Both the position numbers and the translations under genes were made by a program. This document shows, piece by piece, positions 15,512-26,240 of a DNA stretch of 64,000 nucleotides (position 1 is its first letter; each line of letters begins with the position of its first letter). Source of the DNA: Amoebidium appalachense (taxonomy: Eukaryota > Ichthyosporea); assembly GCA_963693365.1 (NCBI GenBank), contig CAVNZM010000009.1, positions 1,860,001 to 1,924,000 on the forward strand. The letters run 5' to 3'. Under the pieces are notes generated by a model. That model ran no database searches and was not told the origin of the DNA. It worked only from the letters and a program-made list of their open reading frames with translations.

Positions 15512-16151
15512 TACCCCCCTCTCCTTTTGTGCGGAGGGGATGTGGATTTGAAAGTGGGGGTGGTGGTGGTGGTGTGGGGGGAGGAAGGGGGTGGGGGGGT
15601 GGGGGATGGGGGGGGGGGGTTTACGTCCAAAATAGCACGGCAGCCGTAGTCACCAATAGCCTTATTGGTGGCTACGTCATCAGCAAGCATAGACTCGGCC
15701 TGGGAGACAACACATTCTACAACCCTGAGGTACGCATGCGCTTGATTAGCTATGTAGAGAAATCCGTGACACCATAGATATAAAGATATGTGTAACTCCA
15801 CGCCACCTGAACGCTTTTTCGCTGCTTAACACCTAGGGGCCTGTAGGCACAATAAAGTGCTCAAGGAGCTGTTGATCAGTACGGAAAAAAGCCGGGTGGG
15901 AGGGGGGAGGGGGGCAGGGGAAGGGGGGGGAAGGCGAGGGACGGAGGGGGGGGGGGGGGGGGGGGGGGAGGGGGGGACTATTCACGTGCAGTTGCAGATA
16001 CTTTAATGTCCATGAAAACGTTCCTGCAACTGAACCGTTCTCTAATCCCTACGAGATGTAGGAGTATGAACAAGCCTGGTTGGTTGCTAATAGCATGGAA
16101 AGAAAGGAGGATATCCACCTATCTATATAGTTCGTGTGTGTCTGTGTGTGT

Positions 16152-16222
<71 letters not shown>

Positions 16223-16296
16223 GGGGCGGGAGGGCGGGAATTGGGAGAGAGGTGCGAGAGAGGTGACGGTGGGGGAGGGGAGGAGGAAAGAGGAGG

Positions 16297-16330
<34 letters not shown>

Positions 16331-16694
16331 ATGCTCACGAGTCGGTAGTAGCACCTGGCTCGTCTGCTATTTTGTTTGTGTACGCCTCAAGCCTGCAAAG
16401 TCCTTTTGTTAGGGCCAGAAAACAATCGGAGTTACAGGTCGTATCTTTACACACAGCAGAAAGAATGGGAAGAAATGACTGTTATGCAACGGTATTATTC
16501 TCACTACTCGCGTGACCCCATGCCAGGCCTCTGTAAATGTATTCCAACTAACCCCCACCCCACCCCCACAAAAAAACCCCCCTCCCTCCCGTCCCCCCCC
16601 CTTCCCCCACCTCCCCCCTCCCCAGCAGAAGGAGGGGGTGGGGGGGGGGAGGGGGCGGGAATGGATTTCTGCTCTCCATCGGAAGCCATCGGCA

Positions 16695-16727
<33 letters not shown>

Positions 16728-17222
16728 AACCCCCCTTCCCCTCCCTCCCGCACCTACCCTATCCCACCCCAATCACTACCACCCCCTTTGCCCCACCTCC
16801 AGCCGTTCTGTTTAAATTTATCACCCCGGCCTGTGAACACACCTACAGCAAAACCTACACTATTGCATATAAAGCTACTCTCTGCACTACCTTTCAATCG
16901 TATACTTTCCCCATAACAGGGCCTTCAATACTTGGAACGCAAACACCACCAACAAGCCCCGTGCAAAACGGGCCCCCTCTTCACAAGGTGTCAGTATTCT
17001 CCTCTAAAAGTTGAACAAGCAAAACCTACCAGTCGGCCATCTTGAAGAGATTAACTGCTGTAGGCCGTGATGTCCTCAGGTTTGCCAGCTGTTCTTTAAC
17101 ATATGCACGTACGGATGCAACATCGGCAAAGTCCCCTGCACCCAAGCACATCAGTAAAATATCGAGTCTGCTGGCATTGCTTGGTTGTTAGTTGGTTTTT
17201 TCACCTTTCTTGGTATGGGGGT

Positions 17223-17261
<39 letters not shown>

Positions 17262-17401
17262 GAAGGGGGGGGGAAGGGGGGAGAAGGGGGGGGGGAGGGG
17301 GGAGGGACCATTTCATCCTGCTCAGCAACGTCTCCAATTCATGATAAGAAGGCAAACCCTCCCAAATCCCTCTCTCTCTCTGCACTTTTCACCCACCCCC
17401 A

Positions 17402-17437
<36 letters not shown>

Positions 17438-18833
17438 ATATCCCCTCCCCCTCCCTACAGACTTTTTTTCAAAAAAAGGCAGTCCATTACAAAAAAGGAA
17501 AAGAGGGGCCAGGTGGGGGGAAGAGGGATGGGGAGACTGAGAGGCCATGAGGGGACAAGGTTGATGCTTATATTAATCCCTTGTCGAATCTCCATCACCC
17601 CCATGCATTCTCCCCCCCTCCCCCCCCCCCCCCCCTCAACTCTCCTCCACCCGCAGACAGATACACACCACCTATGTTTTTAACCCTCACACGTCTTCCC
17701 CTTCACATCCGTTCATCAATCACAACTACCGATTCCTGTCCTATCCCTTCCCGGCTCTCCAATCCTCACCATAGCTAACCACTTCTCCATAACATCTGTG
17801 TGTGTGTATTAAGTGGAAGCAGGGGGGAGAGGTGGGGGGGAGAGAGCGGGAGAGAGAGAGAGGAGGGGGAGGAGCGAAGAGAGAGGGGACATCCAGGGGG
17901 GGGAGGGCAGCAAATTGAAGTCCCGTCTCCCTCCGCTCCCCCCCTCCTATCTCTCTCTCCCCTCCCCCCCCCCTCTCCCCCCCCCCCCCCCCCCCCCCCC
18001 CACACACACACATTCGCGCTCCTTTTCCCCTCCCCCATGCCTCTACAGCATGGTAGTTGCATGCACAATGCTCCCTACGCACAAGCCAGCCCACGTGTGC
18101 GCATGTTTTCCGTTATAAACCCACAGGCGGTGTAGGCAAAAAAATCATTTGGTTCCGTATCTACCTTTGTTGTCTGTTTCAGCTTTTTGTTTTTTGTTTT
18201 GCTTGTTTTCTATATATACTCGTTTTGAAGGGAGGAGGGGGGAGGGGGTAGGGGGAGGGGGGGGGGGGGGGGGGGTGCAATTCAGGTGCAAGTCAGTAAA
18301 CAAAATGAGGGGGTAAGGCTACATAGCTGACTTAGGAGATCCGCTAACAGTGGGACATCTCAGCATCAAGAAATAAGGGCACACATACCTGCCTGGAATT
18401 TCTTGAGCAACTCTACAGCAAGGCCCAGTGCTGCCACTATGGCAATGGCTGGGGCTCCCCGCACCTAAGTGCATAGATTTTGTCAGCACATGGACGACTG
18501 ATCAACACAGGTTTGCAAGAAAATGTGATAGTGTTGAAACGTAGCATGACGTGGTCAATCTCGGCGCAGAATGGAAAGCTTTCACGCGTGAGGCACTGAT
18601 TTCGAGATTGTTAGCTAATTGCACGTCTCCAATGAGGGTTTACACATGCATACAGGGGACAACAGAAAAACGCCTGTATGTCGACCCGCTAGCAAAGGGC
18701 GTAAAATAGCACCCAGGGCAACACGTATAGCCCCTTCAACAGCAGCCCATATCCCCCAATTAAGCCAACAAAAGGCGAGACAGTGTGTTCAAGAAAGTGC
18801 AATGCTTCCACCCCATTTAAATCTGATACATAG

Positions 18834-18864
<31 letters not shown>

Positions 18865-19287
18865 AGTAGCAAAAAAACACCGTTTCTTACCTTCATCTCT
18901 CTAATCGCCTTCCACGCATCCTCAACGGTTTTGACATCTTCGTAAATAGACTCGTGTGGCAGCCTCAACTGCACCAGATGGTATGAGTTAGCACCAAAAA
19001 ATGCACCAAATTCTTGTAGGCGAAGTTGTGCTCCCAATTTGGAATGTTTTGTGAATGCGAACGTACAAAATATCCAACAATATGGGAGGCAAAACTGGTC
19101 TAAGCCTCTCGAGGCAGCCAGAAGACATGGTGCATACATCATGCACCAACATGCCAGTTCATGATAATGGTAAACAAGGCATGGCTGCCACAACGGGGGG
19201 GGGGGGGGAAGAAAAAGAAAGTACCTGGTCCAGAATTCTGAGGCTCCCCCTGCTATACACGATGGCTTCTAGTGTGGGCTGTGCCAT
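11412..19287 (-). CDS. MRI1: Methylthioribose-1-phosphate isomerase, 11 exons
   Basis: Isomerises 5-methylthioribose-1-phosphate to methylthioribulose-1-phosphate in the methionine salvage pathway; member of the eIF2B-alpha/beta/delta-like family. Exons 5' to 3': 19287-19225, 18968-18891, 18464-18389, 17135-17030, 15724-15625, 15114-15066, 14466-14356, 13999-13841, 13296-13204, 12631-12503, 11497-11412. All junctions are GT-AG, every phase matches, and the sum is 349 aa plus TAA, a usual length for the family. Recognisable blocks in order: [16 protein letters not shown] at the start, [19 protein letters not shown] (48-66), [36 protein letters not shown] with the expected catalytic Cys155, [32 protein letters not shown] with the expected catalytic Asp235, [15 protein letters not shown] and ITEKGIV. 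An in-frame ATG at 19458 exists, but 19287 fits the family start. Its introns are full of C-tracts and microsatellites. It is divergent from the gene at 20029. Confidence 0.95.
11508..12300. repeat. Intron 10 simple repeats: (GT)n and poly-G tracts
   Basis: (GT)n at 11508-11580, poly-G at 11720-11835, 11970-12000, 12090-12107 and 12252-12295. On the MRI1 sense strand these are C-tracts. Confidence 0.85.
12108..12252 (-). repeat. Short dispersed element (TACTTCGTACT family), copy in MRI1 intron 10
   Basis: The reverse complement closely matches 53428-53570 over about 145 bp. Shared blocks include 'GTCGAAACTCGGGTA', 'GATGGGCTCTGCTTATTATG', 'CATACTCTTTATGTATGG' and 'TTCTTGTGTACTTCGTACTT', ending in 'CGCATTCAAA' and a C-tract. 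It is oriented in the sense direction of the host gene. No ORF and no A-tail are seen. Confidence 0.8.
12890..12966 (+). repeat. Short tandem pair in MRI1 intron 9
   Basis: 'GTGTGCATACATGCTCGATC' followed by 'GTGTGTA' and 'ATGCACCTG' occurs twice with a spacing of about 40 bp. Confidence 0.6.
13313..13433 (-). repeat. Six-unit 20-bp tandem array ahead of an MRI1 acceptor
   Basis: Six imperfect copies of 'ATTAGCATCGAGATATATCG' lie 15 bp upstream (in transcript sense) of the exon 9 acceptor AG at 13298-13297. On the sense strand each unit contains TGCTAAT or a close variant (TGCTGAT in one), which resembles a branchpoint. This may be fortuitous. Confidence 0.75.
14700..15058. repeat. (GT)n-rich block in MRI1 intron 6
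   Basis: Imperfect GT array with interspersed CTCT and GCGC segments at 14710-15058. It ends immediately beside the 5' splice site of exon 6 (15066). Confidence 0.85.
16134..16330. repeat. (GT)n and poly-G in MRI1 intron 4
   Basis: (GT)n at 16134-16220 followed by GA/G-rich sequence and poly-G at 16300-16330. Confidence 0.85.
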
Positions 19288-19617
19288 TTTCACACAGTTT
19301 AGGTGAACACCAACGGTGTATGAAACAGGACTTTCACTCTTCGTTACGTGACTGAAGTGATTCACATGTGTCTGCCCAAATAGCCCACCAATAGAAACCT
19401 TCAGTGCAGCACGCCGGTGATTCCACTTCATCTTAAAAGGCTTTAGCCCCACATACAACCACTTACAAGAATTATAACGTTTTTAAAAGCTTTTGGGAAT
19501 CTTAATAATCTTTAATATCATGTAATAATCCTAATATCTCAGAACCAATTACAATTGTTCCCGCCAAAATATCGTAATATCACGAAATCTCGCCGCCCAG
19601 ACCGTGCACCGCGGCCC

Positions 19618-20005
19618 ACTCGGACCTCTGACACCCAGGCCTCCTAGCCTAGTCTAACTCCTAACAGCACACACACACACACACAAATAAAGTTCCAACC
19701 TCTGACACCCAGGCCTCCTAGCCTAGTCTAACTCCTAACAAAACACACACACACACACACAAATCAAGTTCCGACCTCTGACACCCAGGCCTCCTAGCCT
19801 AGTCGAACTCCTAACAGCACACACACAGACACACGCAAATCAAGTTCCGATCTCTGACATGACACCCAGGCCTCCTAGCCTAGTCTAACTCCTAGCAGCA
19901 CACACACACACACAAAAATCAAGTTCCGACCTCTGACACCCAGGCCTCCTAGCCTAGTCTAACTCCTAACAGCACACACACACACACACACACAAATCAA
20001 GTTCC
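19618..20005 (+). repeat. Five-unit minisatellite in a divergent promoter region
   Basis: Five copies of a unit of about 75 bp: 'CCTCTGACACCCAGGCCTCC' - 'TAGCCTAGTCTAACTCCTAA' - CAGC - (CA)n - 'AAATCAAGTT'. Units start near 19620, 19697, 19770, 19848 and 19927. Differences are mostly in (CA)n length. The array fills most of the gap between the MRI1 start (19287, -) and the next gene's start (20029, +). Confidence 0.9.
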
Positions 20006-20028
20006 AACTGCCCCAGAAAACACGAATC

Positions 20029-20800
20029 ATGTCACAACAAAGAGTGTCTGCCGGAGAGCTCTTACTCCACCCCGACGTAGGTGTGTGCGTGTGCTTGTTT
20101 TTCCAAGGAGCGATTCAAATGGGCAAAAAGCCGCAAAACGACAAGCGTTACTGACTTGCTCTTATAAATTCTTGGGTATTTTTGGTACGGGTGGAAGAGG
20201 AGCATTTATGTTTTGTGTAGGTTTTGTTGCCTGTTCCAGACACAGTCTTACTCTAGTTTCCCCACACAGAACTTCATCCGGTTGTCAGCACGCTCCGTCA
20301 AACCTACTTCTACAAAATTCAAGGTTGTTCTTTCCTTTCTCGGCCTGCCAGTTTCCTCGTTCTCTACCCTCCCACGGGCACTTTTCCGAGTAATCCTCAT
20401 TTCTTGCTCGCATGGACTGTGCTCACACTTCCTAGTTCTATCTATAAATATCATTTCTACAAAAGATCCAATGGTTTGATCATAGGTATCTCAAGGGAGC
20501 CAAACCGATGGTCCTAACGTTTCTCCCCTCCACCTCCCCCCCCACCCCCAACCCAACTCCACCCCCTCCCTCCCCTCTTTTTTTTTTTTTTTCCCGGCTA
20601 AGCAGCACGCACAGAGGAGAACCTTCCCAGCCGTGTGCTCCGTTTCCGTGATGCCGGTGTGTCTGTGTTGCTGGTCGACCTAGCCATTATCGCCGGCGCT
20701 CGTCCATCCGTTGACCCCCTGCGAGAAATATCATGCAGGTGTGTTCTGGATACAGTGACTATAAAAGGCCTTACCTGCTCTTTGTGTGTTTGTGTGTGTC

Positions 20801-20839
<39 letters not shown>

Positions 20840-21281
20840 GGGTGGGTGGGTGGGTGGGAGTGGGTGTGCGTGTGTGTGTGTGTTGTGTGTGCGTGATTGC
20901 ATGCGCACGCGCACGTGTGCGTAAGGGGGAAAGGGGGGGTAAGGGAGGGGCGCTCAAGCTGGTTGCCGTTTTTGTTAAGTTTTCAAAAAAGGGCATCCAT
21001 ACCGTATTTTTCTCATCTCAATGAACTTTGCTTGAGAGCATGGGAGAGGGACGGGGTTGGATGGATGTAACAGGAAGGAGAAAGATGGGAACTAGTGAAA
21101 ATAATATACTATTAGAGTTTATATATAATAATATTGGCCCATACATTGGCTGCTTTAACAGTGCGCAAGCCCTATGTGAGCGGTATGGTGAGGACATCCA
21201 CCGCTACGTGTGCATCCTCTACAACCCAGTCAGGGAGGACCAGCTGCAGCTGCTTTCAAAGGTCCAACTCAGGTGCCCCCC

Positions 21282-21312
<31 letters not shown>

Positions 21313-23245
21313 AAAAAAAAAACGAAAGAAGAAGTGACGCATGTCACTTTGCGCTCTTAAGCACACAGTACATGAGCACGGCGTATATGCACACAGACAC
21401 ACATGCACACACAGATACACACGTGTGTACACGCGCGTGCTCGCACACACACACACACACACATACACATACACAAGAACATACAAGATGCACACAAACA
21501 CACACGCACACACACACACACATGCACACCCACATGTACACACACACAAGCAAGAAATCGTTAACACACACCGTGTCGCACACACAACGCACTTATGGTC
21601 ACACCTGGTTTCAGGTGCAATGCCGTTACCCTCCTGGGGTCTATTGAGTTTCTTTTTTCCATCGACACCGAGGACTGCGCCAGTCTTCTTCACAACATGT
21701 GCGAGAGTCAGATCACTGCCGACCCAAACGGAAACCACAAAGCCTCAGGACACAAAGGCCTGGAGCAACTCGATGTATGTAGAGACCGTCCTCCCCCCTC
21801 CTCCCTCCTCCCTTCCTCCTCCCTCTTCCCCCCCCCTCCCTCTCCCCCTCCCCTCCCCCCTTCCCCAGCAATCCCCATGTCCCTCTCTGCTGCCCAAATT
21901 CCTCGGTGTCCATCACGATTGAACCAGCCACGCATATCACCCAACCACACCAAATGAGGATTAATATATGGGTTCAAGTGACTGAGGAAAATAAACCCAC
22001 TAGTATCATCTCCGTATGGCATAGCGGTTCAGCTGTCGGGTCTTTGCCCTTCGTTTCCTTCTCCACAGCTGCTCGCCCTCCCTCATCGGCTACTCTTCAC
22101 CTTACATCCACCTTTTTTATTCTTTTCGTAGAAAGCCAACTTTCGTTTTTTGCACCATATCACCTTCATTGCTGCTTTGACCAACTTGCTTAACCCTGTC
22201 CGAACCGACCCCTCCCCCCCCCCCCCCTCCCAGCACCACCTCCAACCCCCTCTCCCCTCCCTGCCTAACCTCCCCCCTCTCCCCCCCACCTCCCCCCTCC
22301 CCTTCCCCCCCCCCCCCCCCCAAAAAAAAAAAAAAAAACCGCCAATTCCCCTCTTCCCAACCTCAACCCCCCTACTCTCCATATTCCTCAACACATACCC
22401 CCCCCCCCTCCAGGATGAGGCCCGGTGCATTGAGGGATGGATCATCAACACCCTCTGCCAGGTGCCCGGCCTGACTCAGCATGATATCCAACCAATCATA
22501 ACTTTTGGCCTACATTGCTTCCTCCCCCCTCCCCTCCTCCCCCCCTCCCCCCTCCCCCCTTCCCATACCTCCTATCGGGGTTCCCTTTTCGGTTATGGCT
22601 TTGTCAAGGTTATTCTTTTTACCCTTAGCCCCTCCCCATCCCTTTCTGTTTAGAAGCTTGTCTCCCCCCTCCCCCCCCCATCTTGTCCACCCCCCTCCCC
22701 ACCCCTCTTTCTCCTTCCCCCTCCCCCCTCCCCCCTCCCTCCCTCCGAGGCCCTCTTTTTCTCTGCCTCACTCTATTGGTTGCTATTCATTTTGCAGAGT
22801 ACATCTTATCCAAGTTTAAAGTCTTAACCGCACACACATGCCATGGTGCTGCAAGAGTCTGGGTCCCTCTCCTCCGTCATCCTTGCCTCTGCCCACCAAC
22901 TCGCACAATGCAGCATTGATGCAGGTGTGTCGCATCAGATCAGTCATATCACATGTCTTACTATAAGCATTTTGTCCACCCTGTCCCCACCTCTCCCCAC
23001 CCCCACACACACACCAACACACACACACAATACATAACAACTCCTTCTCCCTCCCCCCCCCCCCCCTCTCTCTCTCCCCCCCTCCTTCTTCGGGACCCGT
23101 CCATAAGGCCTGGGTCACTGCACAAACATTCCTGCCCTCCTCCCCCCCCTCCCCCCATCCCTTCCCCTCCGCCCTCCGTCCCTCCATCCCACATCAATCG
23201 TTGCGGTTTTTTATCAATGGGTCACGGCCCTTCCTTGTGACCTCC

Positions 23246-23276
<31 letters not shown>

Positions 23277-23939
23277 AAAAAAAAAAAAAAAAGGAAAAGA
23301 AAAGAAGGAAAAAAGAAAAAGTAGAGGGAGGAAGGGAGGGGGGAAGAGAGTGAGAGAGAAAAAGAGAGAGAGAAGAGAGGGAGGGGGGGGAAAGAGACAG
23401 AGAGAGAGCAGTGAGAGAGCTCCTCCCCTCGCTCCCCCTCTCCTCCCTCGCCCGCCCCCAAAAAATGTCCGCCATATTCCCCCCCCCCCCCCCCCCCCCC
23501 TTCCCCCGTGCGTAACAACAACAACCATGCAAGCCAAGAGGAGGGAGGGAGGGAGGGAGGGAGGGCAGAGAGAGATAGGGGGGGAGAGAGAGAGAGTGAG
23601 TGAGAGTGGGAGATAGAGAGAGAGAGAGAGAGACTAGAAACGAGTCAGAGCCCCCCCCCCCCCCCCCCCCTTCCCCCGAGTCCCTCCCTCCCCCCCCTCC
23701 CCATCTCTCCCCTCCCTCCCTCCCCCCCCCTCCCCCCCCCCCCCCCCCCCCCCCCCGCCCTTTCCCCCCCACCTTCCCTTCCCCCCTCAAAAAAAAAGAA
23801 TGCTCCATGACATTACCCTCCATGCAACCCTTTTCATGCAGAGACTGCAACTGTTGTTGAGGAGCTATTCCAGGGCCGTTCAACACGTGCACTAGACCTG
23901 CAGGCTCGAAAACAGAACACAAACCACCGACGCATATAA
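20029..23939 (+). CDS. Unrecognised spliced gene, up to 7 exons, about 222 aa
   Basis: Proposed exons: 20029-20080, 20606-20738, 21162-21272, 21615-21774, 22414-22461, 22858-22924 (weak acceptor), 23842-23939. Phases match at every junction and the stop is TAA. The protein is helical, with [54 protein letters not shown] and [15 protein letters not shown], and is fairly Cys-rich. I do not recognise a family. The first exon ATG has A at -3. Exon 6 is the least certain: a stronger acceptor at 22799/22800 (TTTTGCAG) would read, in phase, into TAA after 9 codons and end the gene there. The gene is divergent from MRI1 across the minisatellite. C-tracts directly follow several donors (for example GTGCCCCC after exon 3). 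Confidence 0.6.
21270..21560. repeat. poly-C/poly-A junction and (CA)n in intron 3
   Basis: Poly-C followed by poly-A at 21277-21322, then imperfect (CA)n at 21370-21560, inside the intron between exons 3 and 4 of the unrecognised gene. Confidence 0.85.
22201..23800. repeat. C-tracts and GA-rich tracts in introns of the unrecognised gene
   Basis: Poly-C runs near 22210, 22305-22340 (C then A), 22505-22560, 23055, 23246-23292 (C then A), 23480-23500, 23650-23670 and 23740-23755. AG/GA-rich purine sequence lies at 23290-23400 and 23540-23640. Confidence 0.8.
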
Positions 23940-24319
23940 TGTCGACATGCATAGTATTACCCTACTTTTTTAAGAGCGCGAATATCTGCTGCTGGGTTCC
24001 ATCCCCTTCAAGTTCTACATTGCAGCAGCAGCAAAGCGCACACCTCCCTATCATATGATCTCCAATTGTAGGTGTTAGACAATGTATATACAACAAGTAT
24101 ACACAACCTTGAACATTGAATTATGTGCTTGCTGTCTGAGTCATAACAAATTAGAATATTCGAATGATCAGGGGGCAGAAACCACCACTAGCAGGCTATT
24201 TGCATATATAGACAAGTAGTATTAGTCCGTTGTAAGTCGTGTACATGTGGAGTATTATCCATGAGGAAACACACCGTACAAGTAAAGATACCAGTAGGGT
24301 ACATGCCTTAGCCTAGCCT

Positions 24320-24350
<31 letters not shown>

Positions 24351-25960
24351 ACCTCCCCGGGCACCCATACTCTTTGCCTCGAGTAAACAGCGTAACCCCC
24401 ACCCACATATCTCGTCTTCTGCGACAGTATGCAATCGCAGTTTCATTCTATCCCGATTTGTCTTTTCAAACGCTGGTAGTGGTGCCCTCACAGCACTTAT
24501 GGTCAATATCTCGTAAGGCAAAAATATCCGGCTTTGGTGCTTAAGCTAGCATGCAATTCATATCGATATGACACACCGCCGTGTGTCCAACAGCCTTCAG
24601 TTTGCCAAGGGGAGCGGGGAGGGAGGGGGGGAGGGCATTGTTACAGCTCTACTTTTTATGAGCAGGAGGAGAGGTGACAATGGAAATGGGGAAGGAGTGG
24701 GGGGGGGGCTGCTGCCAAACGTTACAGGGTGGGGCTGCTGCTTATACTATATTATTGTGCTGTTTATAGGCTGATCGTCCTGCCACGTCTGTAGATCTAA
24801 CGGGCTCAGTCTAGAACGTAGGTATATAGGTCCCAGGGGGCTTGTGCTGATACCTACCACTATTCAGCGGTACTAAATAAGACCTTAGATGAGAAGGTTA
24901 AAAACAAAAACAGCTGCAATGTAATACTTTAAGTTTCAAACGCAGAAGGCGAAGCGTCGCTGAACCCGTGTGAAAGCCCCCATTGTGCCCTTGGCATGGG
25001 AACAAACTGCCGCTGTTGAAACCCGCGGCCAAACTAGCTGCAGAAAACATGCTGAATCAACGTATGTAACAGTGGCGTAGTCGAAAAACCCTCTCAATCG
25101 CGGCTCAGTCGTGGACCAATCGATGGGCACTCCGAAGTCAAAATCGTGAAGAAACCCGAAAGGAATGTATGTCTACTGCATCTAAGGAATCTGATTGGTG
25201 GTCTGAACATCAACATTCCTTTGCGAAACACTAACATTCCAACACAAATGTGCCAACAAAAAGGTACAGTCAACCTTTGAAAAAAAAAATTATCATATGA
25301 AAAAAAAAACGTTGCTATAAGCCATTTATACGCTCAAGACACTTTTTTTTCTTTAGACTCCTGCTTATAATTCTAGCGCCGCTCTCCGCTGCTCGGCGAT
25401 TTTTTGAAAAAACACTAACCGTAGAAAAGGCGGGGCATAGATTAAAAGGCGGGGCATAGATTATCTGTACATTCATGTAGCGTAATCTATGGCAATCTCA
25501 CGTGGCATGGCGGTGTCACGCGGGGGCTTGACTTTATAACAGGCGAGTCGCAACCACATCATTAATTACTTAATGTTATTGGAGAGAAATAACAAAAAAA
25601 AACACATAGAGGGAAGCTTAAGGTTATATGAATGAGTTGTCTAGACCTGAGAGTCTAGTGCCCACGGCCCAACTATATCACTATACCAACTGCGCATATA
25701 TATATGACACATGTATGAGCCCATTCTGACAGGAATCCGAATGGAAAGTTTCCATGATGTCTTTCGTGACCAGGAGTGTCAAATCCAAGAGAAGACTATG
25801 CTTAGCTCTATAGGCGTCCATTGGGCCTCTGTAGATTAGATACTGGATAGTTACGCGGCCCGGCGCATGTGCTTGAGTTTCGGAGGTCGGCTGCTTGCCG
25901 TCCAGGGAACAAACCAGTTGAAAGACCAATGTTATCTGGAATGGAATGTGAAATGAAGCA
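23940..25960. other. Intergenic between the unrecognised gene and POT2
   Basis: No supported gene. Contains a poly-C run at 24320-24350, a short segment at 24365-24400 belonging to a small dispersed repeat (inverted relative to 6797 and 63150), and a direct repeat 'AAAAGGCGGGGCATAGATT' at 25425-25462. Confidence 0.5.
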
Positions 25961-25965
25961 GCTTT

Positions 25966-26100
25966 GGAATGTGCCAAGACTACATTTCATTGGATTATTG
26001 GCTTTGTTTGTTAACTTTGTTTAGTATTTTCATTGGTCGCCTTCAAGGGACACGTTTCGCTCACAAGTATATAAATGGAGGAAGGAATCCCTTCATTTCA
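25966..26100 (+). promoter_or_regulatory. POT2 core promoter
   Basis: GGAATGTGCC at 25966-25975, ATTGG at 26032-26036, TATATAAAT at 26068-26076 and an initiator-like TCA at 26098-26100 (about 32 bp after the TATA start). Order and spacing match the POT1 and POT3 promoters. The 5'-UTR would be about 140 nt. Confidence 0.75.
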
Positions 26101-26240
26101 ACTCATCCAGAAAACGAGCAGGTTAATTAGCGTACGATCGGCTGCACGGCATTTGACTGATACGCTTAGTCACTCACCTCGTATTTGAGCGTCAGCAGTG
26201 CATAGGCACACAGTATTTTTTCTACTACACAGTGTCGAAG

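Noticed and set aside
22035-22070. Segment resembling the 5' half of a tRNA
   Set aside because: No T arm or closing acceptor stem; lies within an intron of the unrecognised gene.
25625-25695. tRNA-like stretch with an A-box-like segment on the minus strand
   Set aside because: Anticodon-like stem has a 6-nt loop, and no B box or acceptor stem could be paired.
25681-25977. 98-codon minus-strand ORF
   Set aside because: Overlaps the POT2 promoter, has no recognisable motif, and its start falls in the conserved GGAATGTGCC box.
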